NCBI RefSeq assembly: GCF_900220975.1
Contig: NZ_OBQD01000010.1
Location: forward strand, 186,001 to 250,000
Direction of reading: 5' to 3'
Length of the DNA stretch: 64,000 bases
DNA from: Rhizobium subbaraonis
GTDB lineage: Bacteria; Pseudomonadota; Alphaproteobacteria; Rhizobiales; Rhizobiaceae
Shown: positions 41,112 to 49,177 of the stretch, piece after piece
How positions within the stretch are numbered: the first letter of the stretch is position 1
Layout of the letters: each line of letters opens with the position of its first letter
Notes under the pieces: generated by a model
The model's database searches: none
The model's input: the letters and a program-made list of their open reading frames with translations, nothing else
Told to the model about the DNA's origin: nothing
Program-made: the position numbers and the translations under genes

Positions 41112-41133
41112 GCTCCGGAGAGGCCCCCGGAGC
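41112..41133. terminator. Hairpin between convergent ccoS and metI
   Basis: GCTCCGG (41112-41118) pairs perfectly with CCGGAGC (41127-41133) in the 99-base gap between ccoS and the end of metI. No T-run follows on either strand, so it may be a weak bidirectional terminator or a transcript-end stabiliser. Confidence 0.4.
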
Positions 41134-41153
41134 CGGAGCCCCCTATCAAGGCG

Positions 41154-41810
41154 TCAGTGCTTGTGATCCAGCCGCAGGACAAGCCGGTCGCCCGCCCACT
41201 GGATGGCGCAGACGAGCACGATCAGCACGGCGACGACTGCGACCATGACTGTCGTTTCGAAGCGCTGGTAGCCATAGCGGATGGCGAGATCGCCGAGCCC
41301 GCCGGCCCCGATCGCACCCGCCATGGCGGATGCGCCGATGAGCGTGATCAGCGTCACGGTGAAGCCTGCGACGAGGCTCGGCAGGGCTTCGGGCACCAGC
41401 ACCTCGCGCACGATCGTCCAGCGGTTTCCGCCCATCGCGCGCACCGCCTCGATCAAGCCGCGATCGACTTCGCGAAGCGAGACCTCCGCCATGCGGGCAT
41501 AATAGGGCGTGGCGGCGATCGAAAGCGGAACGATCGCCGCCCACATGCCGATCGACGTGCCGACGATGAAGCGGGTGACCGGGATCAGCGCCACCAGCAG
41601 GATGATGAAGGGAACCGAGCGGAAACCGTTGACGATCGCACCGAGAAGACGGTTGATCCAGAGGTTTTCCGCAATGCCGCCCTTGGCCGTCGCCACGAGC
41701 GCCAGGCCCAGCGGCAGGCCCGCCACCAGCGAGATGAACCCCGAGGCGACCGTCATGATGACGGTTTCGAAGAACGACCGGATGAAGAGCTCAATCATGA
41801 CCGGGGACAT
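41154..41810 (-). CDS. metI: Methionine ABC transporter permease MetI
   Basis: A 218-residue permease with five to six helices. The EAA coupling loop reads RGLIEAVRAMGGNRWTI, and other MetI landmarks are NGFRSVPFIILLVALIPVTRF and GASAMAGAIGAGGLGDLAIRYGYQRF. Together with MetN and MetQ it imports D- and L-methionine. Its start lies 20 bases inside metN, showing a tight operon. Confidence 0.94.
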   Translation of the reverse strand: MSPVMIELFIRSFFETVIMTVASGFISLVAGLPLGLALVATAKGGIAENLWINRLLGAIVNGFRSVPFIILLVALIPVTRFIVGTSIGMWAAIVPLSIAATPYYARMAEVSLREVDRGLIEAVRAMGGNRWTIVREVLVPEALPSLVAGFTVTLITLIGASAMAGAIGAGGLGDLAIRYGYQRFETTVMVAVVAVLIVLVCAIQWAGDRLVLRLDHKH

Positions 41811-42870
41811 GGCCCAGGACCTCCACTTTGGCGCCGTGGCGCTCGAGATAGGCGACGGCCCTTGCCGGACCGTCCGATGCAGGCGGAATGCCGAGGAAGA
41901 AGCGGGCGACGGACTGCTGCTGGATGTGCTCTACGCCCCCATGGATCAGGCGGAAGCCGCCGGCAAGCGCGCCAGAGAGCCCGGCCAGCAGGACGCCGGC
42001 ATCGGGTCCAGAGAGATCAACGCCGAGCACCACTTCGCCCACCGGCTCGCTTACAAGCCGCGCTGCCACATGCTGCGGCAAATGCGGGCGGATGCCAGAC
42101 AGCAGGCTCTGCGTGATCGCCGTGCGCGGGTTGGCGAAGACGGACCAGACCGGCCCCTCCTCCACGATGCGCCCCGCATCGATCACGGCGACGCGGTCGG
42201 CGATGCTGCGGATCACCTCCATCTCGTGGGTAATCAACAGGATCGTCAGGCCCAGCTTGGCGTTGATGTCTTTCAGAAGTTCCAGGATCGCCGCGGTCGT
42301 CTCCGGGTCGAGCGCCGAGGTGGCCTCGTCCGACAGCAACAGCGCCGGCCCGGCCGCAAGCGCCCGTGCGATGCCGACACGCTGCTTCTGGCCGCCGGAA
42401 AGCGCTGACGGATAGCTCCTTGCCTTGCCGGAAAGCCCGACGAGATCGAGCAGTTCGGCGGCACGCGCAAGCCGCTTCTCCGTGCTCCAGCCTTCGATCT
42501 TCAGAGGCAGAGCCACGTTTTCCTCGACCGTCTTTGCCGACAGCAGGTTGAAATGCTGGAAGATCATGCCGATGCGCCGGCGCAGCGGCTGAAGCTGCTC
42601 TTCGCTCAGGCCGGTGATTTCGCGCCCTTCGATCTTGATCGAACCGCGGTCGGGTCGCTCGAGACCGTTCAGGCAGCGTATCAGGGTCGACTTGCCGGCG
42701 CCGCTGCGACCGATCAGACCGAGAATCTCGCCTTTGTGCACCGTCAGCGACACGCCGTCGATGGCCGGCGTGTCGCCAAAGTGGCGGTGGACACCGGACA
42801 GGCGGACGACCGCTTCGCGCCGGTTCTCGCCCTGCTCGGCTCCACCGGCTTGCGGGAATGGGGATGTCAT
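41791..42870 (-). CDS. metN: Methionine ABC transporter ATPase MetN
   Basis: A 359-residue ATPase. Walker A GRSGAGKST, signature LSGGQKQR and Walker B ALLLSDEATSALD are intact. The C-terminal 90 residues are the NIL/C2 regulatory domain (AARLVSEPVGEVVLGVDLSGPDAGVLLAGLSG in segments), which binds methionine and slows transport in the E. coli protein. It is the second gene of the metQNI order on the minus strand, 94 bases after metQ. Confidence 0.95.
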   Translation of the reverse strand: MTSPFPQAGGAEQGENRREAVVRLSGVHRHFGDTPAIDGVSLTVHKGEILGLIGRSGAGKSTLIRCLNGLERPDRGSIKIEGREITGLSEEQLQPLRRRIGMIFQHFNLLSAKTVEENVALPLKIEGWSTEKRLARAAELLDLVGLSGKARSYPSALSGGQKQRVGIARALAAGPALLLSDEATSALDPETTAAILELLKDINAKLGLTILLITHEMEVIRSIADRVAVIDAGRIVEEGPVWSVFANPRTAITQSLLSGIRPHLPQHVAARLVSEPVGEVVLGVDLSGPDAGVLLAGLSGALAGGFRLIHGGVEHIQQQSVARFFLGIPPASDGPARAVAYLERHGAKVEVLGHVPGHD

Positions 42871-42964
42871 GGCAGTTCCTTTCCGCCATCTGCAATGGCG
42901 AGGCGGCCTGCAACGCCCAAAGCGCCGCAGGCCGCCTGATGTTCAGGTCCTTGAGGGGAAAAGG

Positions 42965-43816
42965 TCAATAGGCGACGGTGCCGGTGCCCTTGTAGACGCG
43001 GTCGAACTCGGCCCTGACCGTATCGTTCTGGTAGGAGGAAACCAGCGTCTTGACCCACGGCTCGCCCAGATCCGCCTCGCGAACGGCGATGAAGTTGCGG
43101 TAGGGATTGTCGGCGATCTTCTCCTGGGCGATGCGGTCTTCGATTGCCAGCCCACTCTTCAGCGCCCAGTCGGTGTTGACGACGGCCGCGTCCAGATCCT
43201 CGACGGAGCGGCCGACGATGCCGGCATCGAGCTCCTTGATCACGACGTTCTTCGGGTTCTCGGCCACATCGGCGACGGTCGCCAGAATGCCCGCGCCGTC
43301 CCGCAGCTTGATGACGCCCTCGTCCTGCAGGACGAGAAGCGCGCGGCCTTCGTTGGAAGGATCGTTCGGCACGCCGACCACGGCCCCTTCGGGAAGCTCG
43401 GCAATGCTCTTGAACTTCTTCGAATAGACGCCGATCGGCCAGACGGCGGTGTATCCCGCCACCTTGATCTTGTAGCCATGCGCCTGGATCTGGTTTTCAA
43501 GATAAGGGCCGTGCTGGAAGGCATTGGCGTCGATCTCGCCGCGCTCCAGCGCCTCGTTCGGCTGGGTGTAATCGTTGAAGGTGACGACTTCGACCGTCAG
43601 CCCCTTCTTCTCCGCTTCCGCAGCCACGGCGCGCCAGATGTCCTCGTCCTCTCCGCTCATGATGCCGACCTTGACGCTCGTCTTGTCTTCGGCAGCGGCC
43701 GGGTGCGGCATCAACGTGGCGGCAAAGGCCGCGACGGAGGCCGCCAGCATGAGGGAAAGACCGGAGCGACGGGTGAACCGGGCGCGCTCGACAAGCTGCA
43801 GAACGGAGTTGCTCAT
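42965..43816 (-). CDS. metQ: Methionine-binding protein MetQ
   Basis: A 283-residue NlpA-family binding protein. The signal region reads LSLMLAASVAAFAATLMPHPAAA, without a lipobox cysteine, so it is probably a free periplasmic protein. Family landmarks are VKVGIMSGEDEDIW, FNDYTQPNEALERGEIDANAFQH, VGVPNDPSNEGRALL and AAVVNTDWAL. The ATG at 43814-43816 follows AGCAGG. I found no recognisable SAM-II riboswitch in its leader, although these often precede such genes in alphaproteobacteria. Confidence 0.94.
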   Translation of the reverse strand: MSNSVLQLVERARFTRRSGLSLMLAASVAAFAATLMPHPAAAEDKTSVKVGIMSGEDEDIWRAVAAEAEKKGLTVEVVTFNDYTQPNEALERGEIDANAFQHGPYLENQIQAHGYKIKVAGYTAVWPIGVYSKKFKSIAELPEGAVVGVPNDPSNEGRALLVLQDEGVIKLRDGAGILATVADVAENPKNVVIKELDAGIVGRSVEDLDAAVVNTDWALKSGLAIEDRIAQEKIADNPYRNFIAVREADLGEPWVKTLVSSYQNDTVRAEFDRVYKGTGTVAY

Positions 43817-44170
43817 GGATGTACCTGCTTTCGATGTTCGGGCGGTGCTTGGGAGGATCGCCGCCAGTTGCAACAACTAAATCGCAAATGCCCAACAATA
43901 AGGCAAAGAACGGTCATTTATTAGGCGGAGCCAACGACGAAAAATCCATCCCGTACGGGCCGGCTTTGCGCAATTTTCCACCAAATTGCTCGACTTCATG
44001 ATGCGGCCCAGCGAAAATTCCCGATCGCCGGCGCGCTCACGCCGCATTTTCGCCCATGACAGAGCGTGTCTCGTGGCGACCTTGCCGTTTTTCCCCGTCG
44101 GTGCTCCAGTATCCGCATTGCCGGCCCGGGATGTGCGGGAAGGTGATTCCCGCATAGGAAGGAGCCAGCC
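43817..44170. other. Divergent region between metQ and an ABC gene
   Basis: These 354 bases contain no gene. The first 160 next to metQ are AT-richer (for example 43870-43930) and presumably hold its promoter. I looked for SAM-II-like pseudoknot elements and for an ATAAAG-type dyad like that before bmt and saw neither. The end carries the strong AGGAAGGAG ribosome-binding site for the gene at 44171. Confidence 0.5.
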
Positions 44171-45973
44171 ATGGCCAACGTTTCCGCCCAGAACGGCACC
44201 AACGGTCTGCCTGGGGCAGGCATGAAGAGCGAAGGGCTCTGGTCGCAGTTGATGACGATGCGGCGGATCTACACGCGTTCCCCGGTCTTCCGCACGCTCC
44301 TCCTCATTTCCGCCGGCAGCTTTCTGGTCGTCGTGGCCACAGCACTCGGCCAGATCGTGCTCAACCGTTGGAACCAGCCCTTCTACGACGCGATCGAGCG
44401 GCGCAACCTCGACGCCTTCTTCTATCAGCTGAAGATCTTTGCGGTGATCGCCGGCGGCATGCTTCTTCTCAACATCCTGCAGCAATGGCTGAACCAGCGT
44501 TTCCGGCTGAAGCTGCGCGAGGGGCTGACCCATGACCTGATCTGCGAATGGATGCGGCCGCGCAGGGCGTTTCGCCTTGCAAACGCCGGTGCCATCGGCG
44601 TCAATCCGGATCAGCGCATGCAGGAAGACGCCGGCCATCTCGCCGATCTGACCACCGACCTGGCCTTCGGCCTGCTGCAGTCCTCCATCCTGCTCGTCTC
44701 CTTCGTCGGCGTGCTGTGGTCACTCTCCGAAGGCTTCATGTTCCAGATCAGCGGACGGACGATCGACATCCCCGGTTACATGGTCTGGGCGGCGATCATC
44801 TATGCAGGCTCGGCCTCCCTGCTCAGCTGGCGTGTCGGCCGTCCGCTCATCGAGCTGAACGGCGAGCGCTACAGTCGCGAAGCAGCCCTGCGCTTTACCA
44901 TGATGCGCGTCAACGAGCATATCGATTCCATCTCGCTCGCCGGCGGCGAGACGGGCGAGCGGCAGAAGCTCGAAAACGACCTCGGCTCGGTTCTGACCGC
45001 GCTCCGCAACATCTTCCGCGCCCAGATCAACCTTGCCTGGGTCGTCGACGGCTATGGCTGGGTGACGGTCGTGGCACCGATCCTCGTGGCAGCCCCCGTC
45101 TATTTCTCCGGACACATCAGCTTTGGCGGCCTGATGATGGCGGTCGGCGCCTTCAATCAGGTGCACACCTCGCTGCGCTGGTTCGTGGCCAACATCGGCG
45201 CGATCACCGACTGGCGCGCGACGCTTCACCGCATCACTTCGTTCCGCAGCGCGCTCATCGCCACCGATGCGCTCAACGACGCGGAAGGCCACATCGAATT
45301 CGTGCTGAACGACTCCAACCGGCTGACGCTGGACCGGCTGGACGTCGCCTCGCCCACCGGCCGCACCCGCTTCGACGAGCCGCACATAGAGATCGCTGCC
45401 GGCGAGCGCGTCGTCATCACCGGCGAGCCCCGCACCGGCAAGACGCTTCTGTTCCGGGCGCTGGCGGGACTTTGGCCGCTCGGCAGCGGTCGCGTCGGCC
45501 TTCCCAAGGGCGAGGCGATCACCTTCCTGCCGCGAACGCCCTACATGCCCCCCGGCCGGCTGCGCGACGTGCTGTCCTATCCTCAGACCGATACCTTCAC
45601 GGACACCCAGCTGATCGAAGCGCTGGCCCGGGTCGGACTGCAGCGCATGGCGCCGCTGCTCGATAACGAGGCGCGTTGGGACCGCGAACTCAGCGACGAC
45701 GACGAACGGCTGCTGGCTTTCGCGCGCGCGATCCTGCACAAGCCGCACTGGCTCGTGCTCGACGAGGTGCTGGAGACCATGGACCCGACAACGCTGCGAC
45801 GCGTCCTGTCGATCCTGGAGACCGAACTGAAAGGGTCCACCGTCGTCAGCCTGGGAAGGGTTCTGCCGGACAACGCACTGTTCTCCCGGGAAATCCGTCT
45901 CGTGCGCGAGGCCAAGCCACAGTCCCGCCAGCCGGCAAGACCGGACCGGAGCCTGGAGGGCGCCCAGGCCTAG
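44171..45973 (+). CDS. SbmA/BacA/YddA-like ABC membrane-ATPase protein
   Basis: A 600-residue fusion of a membrane domain and an ABC ATPase. The membrane part (about residues 40-350) has the SbmA/YddA family marks LNRWNQPFYDAIERRNLDAF and NPDQRMQEDAGHLADL. In the ATPase, Walker A is GEPRTGKT and Walker B is HWLVLDEVLETMD, both usable, but the signature is LSDDDERLLAFARA instead of LSGGQ, and the D-loop differs (ETMD). Relatives import peptides or vitamin B12-like cargo (BacA, BclA) or act as exporters. It is a single gene with a strong ribosome-binding site. Its substrate is unknown. Confidence 0.88.
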   Translation: MANVSAQNGTNGLPGAGMKSEGLWSQLMTMRRIYTRSPVFRTLLLISAGSFLVVVATALGQIVLNRWNQPFYDAIERRNLDAFFYQLKIFAVIAGGMLLLNILQQWLNQRFRLKLREGLTHDLICEWMRPRRAFRLANAGAIGVNPDQRMQEDAGHLADLTTDLAFGLLQSSILLVSFVGVLWSLSEGFMFQISGRTIDIPGYMVWAAIIYAGSASLLSWRVGRPLIELNGERYSREAALRFTMMRVNEHIDSISLAGGETGERQKLENDLGSVLTALRNIFRAQINLAWVVDGYGWVTVVAPILVAAPVYFSGHISFGGLMMAVGAFNQVHTSLRWFVANIGAITDWRATLHRITSFRSALIATDALNDAEGHIEFVLNDSNRLTLDRLDVASPTGRTRFDEPHIEIAAGERVVITGEPRTGKTLLFRALAGLWPLGSGRVGLPKGEAITFLPRTPYMPPGRLRDVLSYPQTDTFTDTQLIEALARVGLQRMAPLLDNEARWDRELSDDDERLLAFARAILHKPHWLVLDEVLETMDPTTLRRVLSILETELKGSTVVSLGRVLPDNALFSREIRLVREAKPQSRQPARPDRSLEGAQA

Positions 45974-45990
45974 TGGCCCTGCCGTAGGCG

Positions 45991-46452
45991 TCAGCGCTGT
46001 ACGCCCCTCGCCGCCAGCACGTTGCGGATGGAAAAGCTCGAATGGATACGCAGGACGCCCGGCAGCTTGGCGAGGATTTCCTTGTGAATGCGTTCGAATT
46101 CACCCGCGCTCTGTACCTCGACCCGCAGCAGGTAGTCGGAGCCGCCCGTCATCAGGTAGCACTCCTGGATTTCCGGGTGGCGCCGGACGGCGTTTTCGAA
46201 GCGATTGAGATGCTCCTCCGTCTGTCGCTCCAGCGTGATGTTGATGATGACGGCGATCGGACTGTCACCTTCCGAGCTGCCGATCAGCGCCGTATAGCCG
46301 CGAATGACACCGGTCTGCTCCAGCAGGCTGATGCGCCTGAGGCATGCCGAAGGCGACAGCCCGACCTCCTCGGAGAGCTTGGCATTGGTGATGCGCGCGT
46401 TCAGCCGCAGCAGGCGAATGATGTTGCGGTCGATGGCATCCAGGCCCTTCAT
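45991..46452 (-). CDS. Lrp/AsnC regulator of the alanine module
   Basis: A 153-residue Lrp-family regulator. The N-terminal helix-turn-helix reads LDAIDRNIIRLLRLNARITNAKLSEEVGLSPSACLRRI in order, followed by the RAM ligand domain (IAVIINITLERQTEEHLNRFENAV; ECYLMTGGSDYLLRV). I start at the ATG at 46450-46452. It is divergent from alr and dadA, the usual place of the DadR/AldR-type activator that responds to alanine. The 124-base region between them is AT-rich and suited to Lrp binding. Confidence 0.92.
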   Translation of the reverse strand: MKGLDAIDRNIIRLLRLNARITNAKLSEEVGLSPSACLRRISLLEQTGVIRGYTALIGSSEGDSPIAVIINITLERQTEEHLNRFENAVRRHPEIQECYLMTGGSDYLLRVEVQSAGEFERIHKEILAKLPGVLRIHSSFSIRNVLAARGVQR

Positions 46453-46576
46453 ACAGAATCTTTCATTTTTTCGCAGAAAATTTCGCAATCCTAGGATCTA
46501 TCAAATATCAGAGCACAAATTCGAAGAAAAGCGCTCGATTCTTTCATTAGCCTGATCCTGCATCGAGGGATCGGCC

Positions 46577-47695
46577 ATGAACACGCATACCTACGAGATT
46601 TCCAGCCGTGACGGCGCTTCGGGATACCTGACGATCGACCTGCGCGCGATCGAGCACAACTACCGCCTCCTGCAGCAGCGCACGTCCCCCGTTCCCGTGG
46701 CAGCCGTGGTCAAGGCCGACGCCTATGGCCTGGACGCCGGCCGCGTTGCTCCTGTTCTTTACGATGCCGGTTGCCGCGATTTCTTCGTCGCCCATTTCGG
46801 CGAGGCTGTCCGCCTGAAGACGTTCGTCGAGCCGGATGCGAGGATTTTCGTGCTGAACGGGCTGCAGCCGGGCGCCGAAGGCCGATGCGCCGATCTCGGC
46901 ATCATTCCCGTGCTCAATTCGCTTGAGCAGCTTGAGAACTGGTCGCGGACGGCGGTCTCGCGCGGCGACGCACTGCCCGCCGTCCTTCAGGTCGACAGCG
47001 GCATGTCGCGCCTGGGACTGCCGCCGGAAGAGAGCGCGACCCTTGCTGGCGACCATGCGCTTCTAGAGGGCGTTGATCTTCTCTACCTCATGAGCCATCT
47101 GGCAAGCGCCGACGAGAATGCCAGCCAGCAGAATGGCGAGCAGCTCGCAGCCCTGCGCCATGCGGCCGCGCTCTTCCCGGAGCTTCCGCTCTGCTTTGCA
47201 AATTCGGGCGGCATCTTCCTGGGGAGGGATTTCCAAGGCGCGCTCGCCCGCCCCGGCATCGCGCTCTACGGCGGCTTGCCGACGGACGTGCCCGGCATCG
47301 CAGTGAAGCCCGTCGCAAGGCTCGACGTCCGGGTGGTGCAGACGCGCACCGTACCCGCAGGCAGCCGCGTCGGCTACGGCGGCGCGCATGTGACGCGGAC
47401 GGAAACGCGCCTGGCGACCATCGCCGCCGGATATGCCGATGGCCTGCCGCGCAGCCTGAGTGATCGCGGCGCGGCCTATTACGGCGGCGTTCGCCTGCCG
47501 ATCGTCGGCCGTGTCTCGATGGACAGCATGACCATCGACATCAGCGCCCTGCCGCCGGGCACGCTGAAACTCGGCAGCCTGGTGGAGATGATCGGCCCGC
47601 ATCAGCCGCTGGAGGCGATCGCAGCGGACGCCTGCACCATTTCCTACGAAATCCTGACGTCGCTGGGCAACCGCTATCATCGCGAGTACCGCTGA
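46577..47695 (+). CDS. alr: Alanine racemase (catabolic, DadX type)
   Basis: A 372-residue PLP enzyme that interconverts L- and D-alanine. The PLP lysine is in [14 protein letters not shown] near residue 40. The second catalytic residue, Tyr, is in [10 protein letters not shown], and the C-terminal domain has [16 protein letters not shown]. Immediately before dadA and divergent from an Lrp regulator, it is most likely the catabolic racemase that feeds D-alanine to DadA. Confidence 0.95.
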   Translation: MNTHTYEISSRDGASGYLTIDLRAIEHNYRLLQQRTSPVPVAAVVKADAYGLDAGRVAPVLYDAGCRDFFVAHFGEAVRLKTFVEPDARIFVLNGLQPGAEGRCADLGIIPVLNSLEQLENWSRTAVSRGDALPAVLQVDSGMSRLGLPPEESATLAGDHALLEGVDLLYLMSHLASADENASQQNGEQLAALRHAAALFPELPLCFANSGGIFLGRDFQGALARPGIALYGGLPTDVPGIAVKPVARLDVRVVQTRTVPAGSRVGYGGAHVTRTETRLATIAAGYADGLPRSLSDRGAAYYGGVRLPIVGRVSMDSMTIDISALPPGTLKLGSLVEMIGPHQPLEAIAADACTISYEILTSLGNRYHREYR

Positions 47696-47726
47696 ACGTC
47701 AAGGCAAGAGCAATCGAGGGGCAATC

Positions 47727-48977
47727 ATGAAAATCACCATTCTGGGCGCCGGCGTCGTCGGCGTGACGTCGGCCTATTATCTCGCCAGGCAGGGCCACGA
47801 GGTCACCGTGCTCGACCGGCAGCCCGGCCCGGCGCTGGAGACGAGCTTCGCCAATGCCGGCGAGATTTCGCCCGGATACGCCTCGCCCTGGGCGGCACCC
47901 GGCATACCGCAGAAGGCGGTCAAGTGGCTTTTCATGAAGCATGCGCCGCTGATCATCCGGCCGATGGCAGACGCCGCCACCTGGCGCTGGATGATGGCAA
48001 TGCTCGCCAATTGCACGAGCGCCCGCTACGCCACCAACAAGGGCCGCATGGTGCGCCTGGCCGAATACAGCCGCGACTGCCTGATCGCGCTGCGCGAGGA
48101 AACCGGCATTTCCTACGACCATCGCACGCAGGGCACCCTCCAGCTGTTCCGCACGCAGAAGCAGCTCGACGGCATCGGCAAGGATGTGGAGGTGCTGCGC
48201 GCCGACGGCGTCCCCTTCGAGGTGCTCGATCCCGCCGGCTGCATTGCCGCCGAACCGGCACTGGCGCGCGTGCGGGAAAAGATCGTCGGCGGTCTGCGCC
48301 TGCCCAACGACGAGACCGGTGACTGCTTCAAGTTCACCAACATCCTGCAGAGCCACGCCGAGGCGCTTGGAGTGCGCTTTCGGTTCGGCGTCGACATCCG
48401 CGGCCTGAAGCACCTCGGGGACCGTGTCACGGGCGTGATGACCTCCGATGCCTTCATCGAAGCCGACATGTTCGTCGCGGCACTGGGCAGCTACACGCCC
48501 GCCCTGTTGAAGCCGCTCGGCCTGGTCGCGCCGATCTATCCGGTGAAGGGGTATTCGATCACCGTGCCGATCGTCGATGACAGCCGCGCCCCTGTCTCCA
48601 CCATCATGGACGAGACCTACAAGATCGCCATCACGCGACTCGGCGACCGCATCCGCGTCGGCGGAATGGCGGAAATTGCGGGTTTCAGCAACGATTTGCC
48701 GCCGGCGCGCCGCGCCACGCTCGAGCATTCCGTCGAGGACCTCTTCGGCGGCGCGGGCGACCAGTCGAAGGCGACCTTCTGGTCGGGCCTTCGTCCGATG
48801 ACCCCGGACGGAACGCCGATCATCGGGGCGACGAGGTTCAAGAACCTCTACGTGAATTCGGGGCACGGCACGCTCGGCTGGACCATGGCCTGCGGCTCGG
48901 GACGCGTACTGGCCGATCTCGTCAGCGGAAGGGCGCCGGAGATCGAAACCGCCGACCTCGGCCTCGGCCGCTACTGA
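47727..48977 (+). CDS. dadA: D-amino acid dehydrogenase DadA
   Basis: A 416-residue FAD enzyme, membrane-associated, that oxidises D-alanine to pyruvate and ammonia with electrons passed to the respiratory chain. The FAD motif [24 protein letters not shown] is at the N-terminus, and the family marks are [32 protein letters not shown] and [20 protein letters not shown]. It lies 31 bases after alr and completes the L-alanine to pyruvate pathway. Confidence 0.95.
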   Translation: MKITILGAGVVGVTSAYYLARQGHEVTVLDRQPGPALETSFANAGEISPGYASPWAAPGIPQKAVKWLFMKHAPLIIRPMADAATWRWMMAMLANCTSARYATNKGRMVRLAEYSRDCLIALREETGISYDHRTQGTLQLFRTQKQLDGIGKDVEVLRADGVPFEVLDPAGCIAAEPALARVREKIVGGLRLPNDETGDCFKFTNILQSHAEALGVRFRFGVDIRGLKHLGDRVTGVMTSDAFIEADMFVAALGSYTPALLKPLGLVAPIYPVKGYSITVPIVDDSRAPVSTIMDETYKIAITRLGDRIRVGGMAEIAGFSNDLPPARRATLEHSVEDLFGGAGDQSKATFWSGLRPMTPDGTPIIGATRFKNLYVNSGHGTLGWTMACGSGRVLADLVSGRAPEIETADLGLGRY

Positions 48978-48987
48978 GGCGAACCGG

Positions 48988-49040
48988 GTAAAAGCACGAA
49001 GCGGTTCTGCGTCAGGAATTGGGAGAAAGGGATAGAGCGC
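48988..49040. repeat. Rhizobial-type interspersed intergenic repeat
   Basis: The sequence reads roughly AAAAGCACGAAGCGGTTCTG then CGTCAGGAATTGGGAGAAAG and GATAGAGCG. I recall many intergenic copies of a very similar motif (AAAAGTGCGAAGCGGTTTTG ... GGAATTGC ... ATAGAGCG) in genomes of Ensifer, Mesorhizobium and relatives. It lies in the convergent gap between dadA and the efflux pump. Only one copy is in this window, so the assignment rests on memory. Confidence 0.5.
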
Positions 49041-49121
49041 TGCCGGTGGTGGCTGTGGCCACACGGCCCCAGCGGAGATACTCAAGTTCGCGGTCGTCGG
49101 GGCCGCGCAACATCGCATCGG

Positions 49122-49147
49122 CCGATCCGCCGCCGTCGTCGGATCGG
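49122..49147 (-). terminator. Perfect hairpin after the RND operon
   Basis: CCGATCCG (49122-49129) and CGGATCGG (49140-49147) form a perfect 8-bp stem with a 10-base loop, 30 bases beyond the end of the efflux permease gene. No T-run follows, so termination may be partial or the stem may protect the RNA end. Confidence 0.45.
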
Positions 49148-49177
49148 TCGCATCCGCTGTGTGCCATCGCCGCGGTT

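Noticed and set aside
43817-44000. SAM-II riboswitch upstream of metQ
   Set aside because: An AT-rich leader is present, but the pseudoknot stems and the conserved core expected for SAM-II could not be matched.
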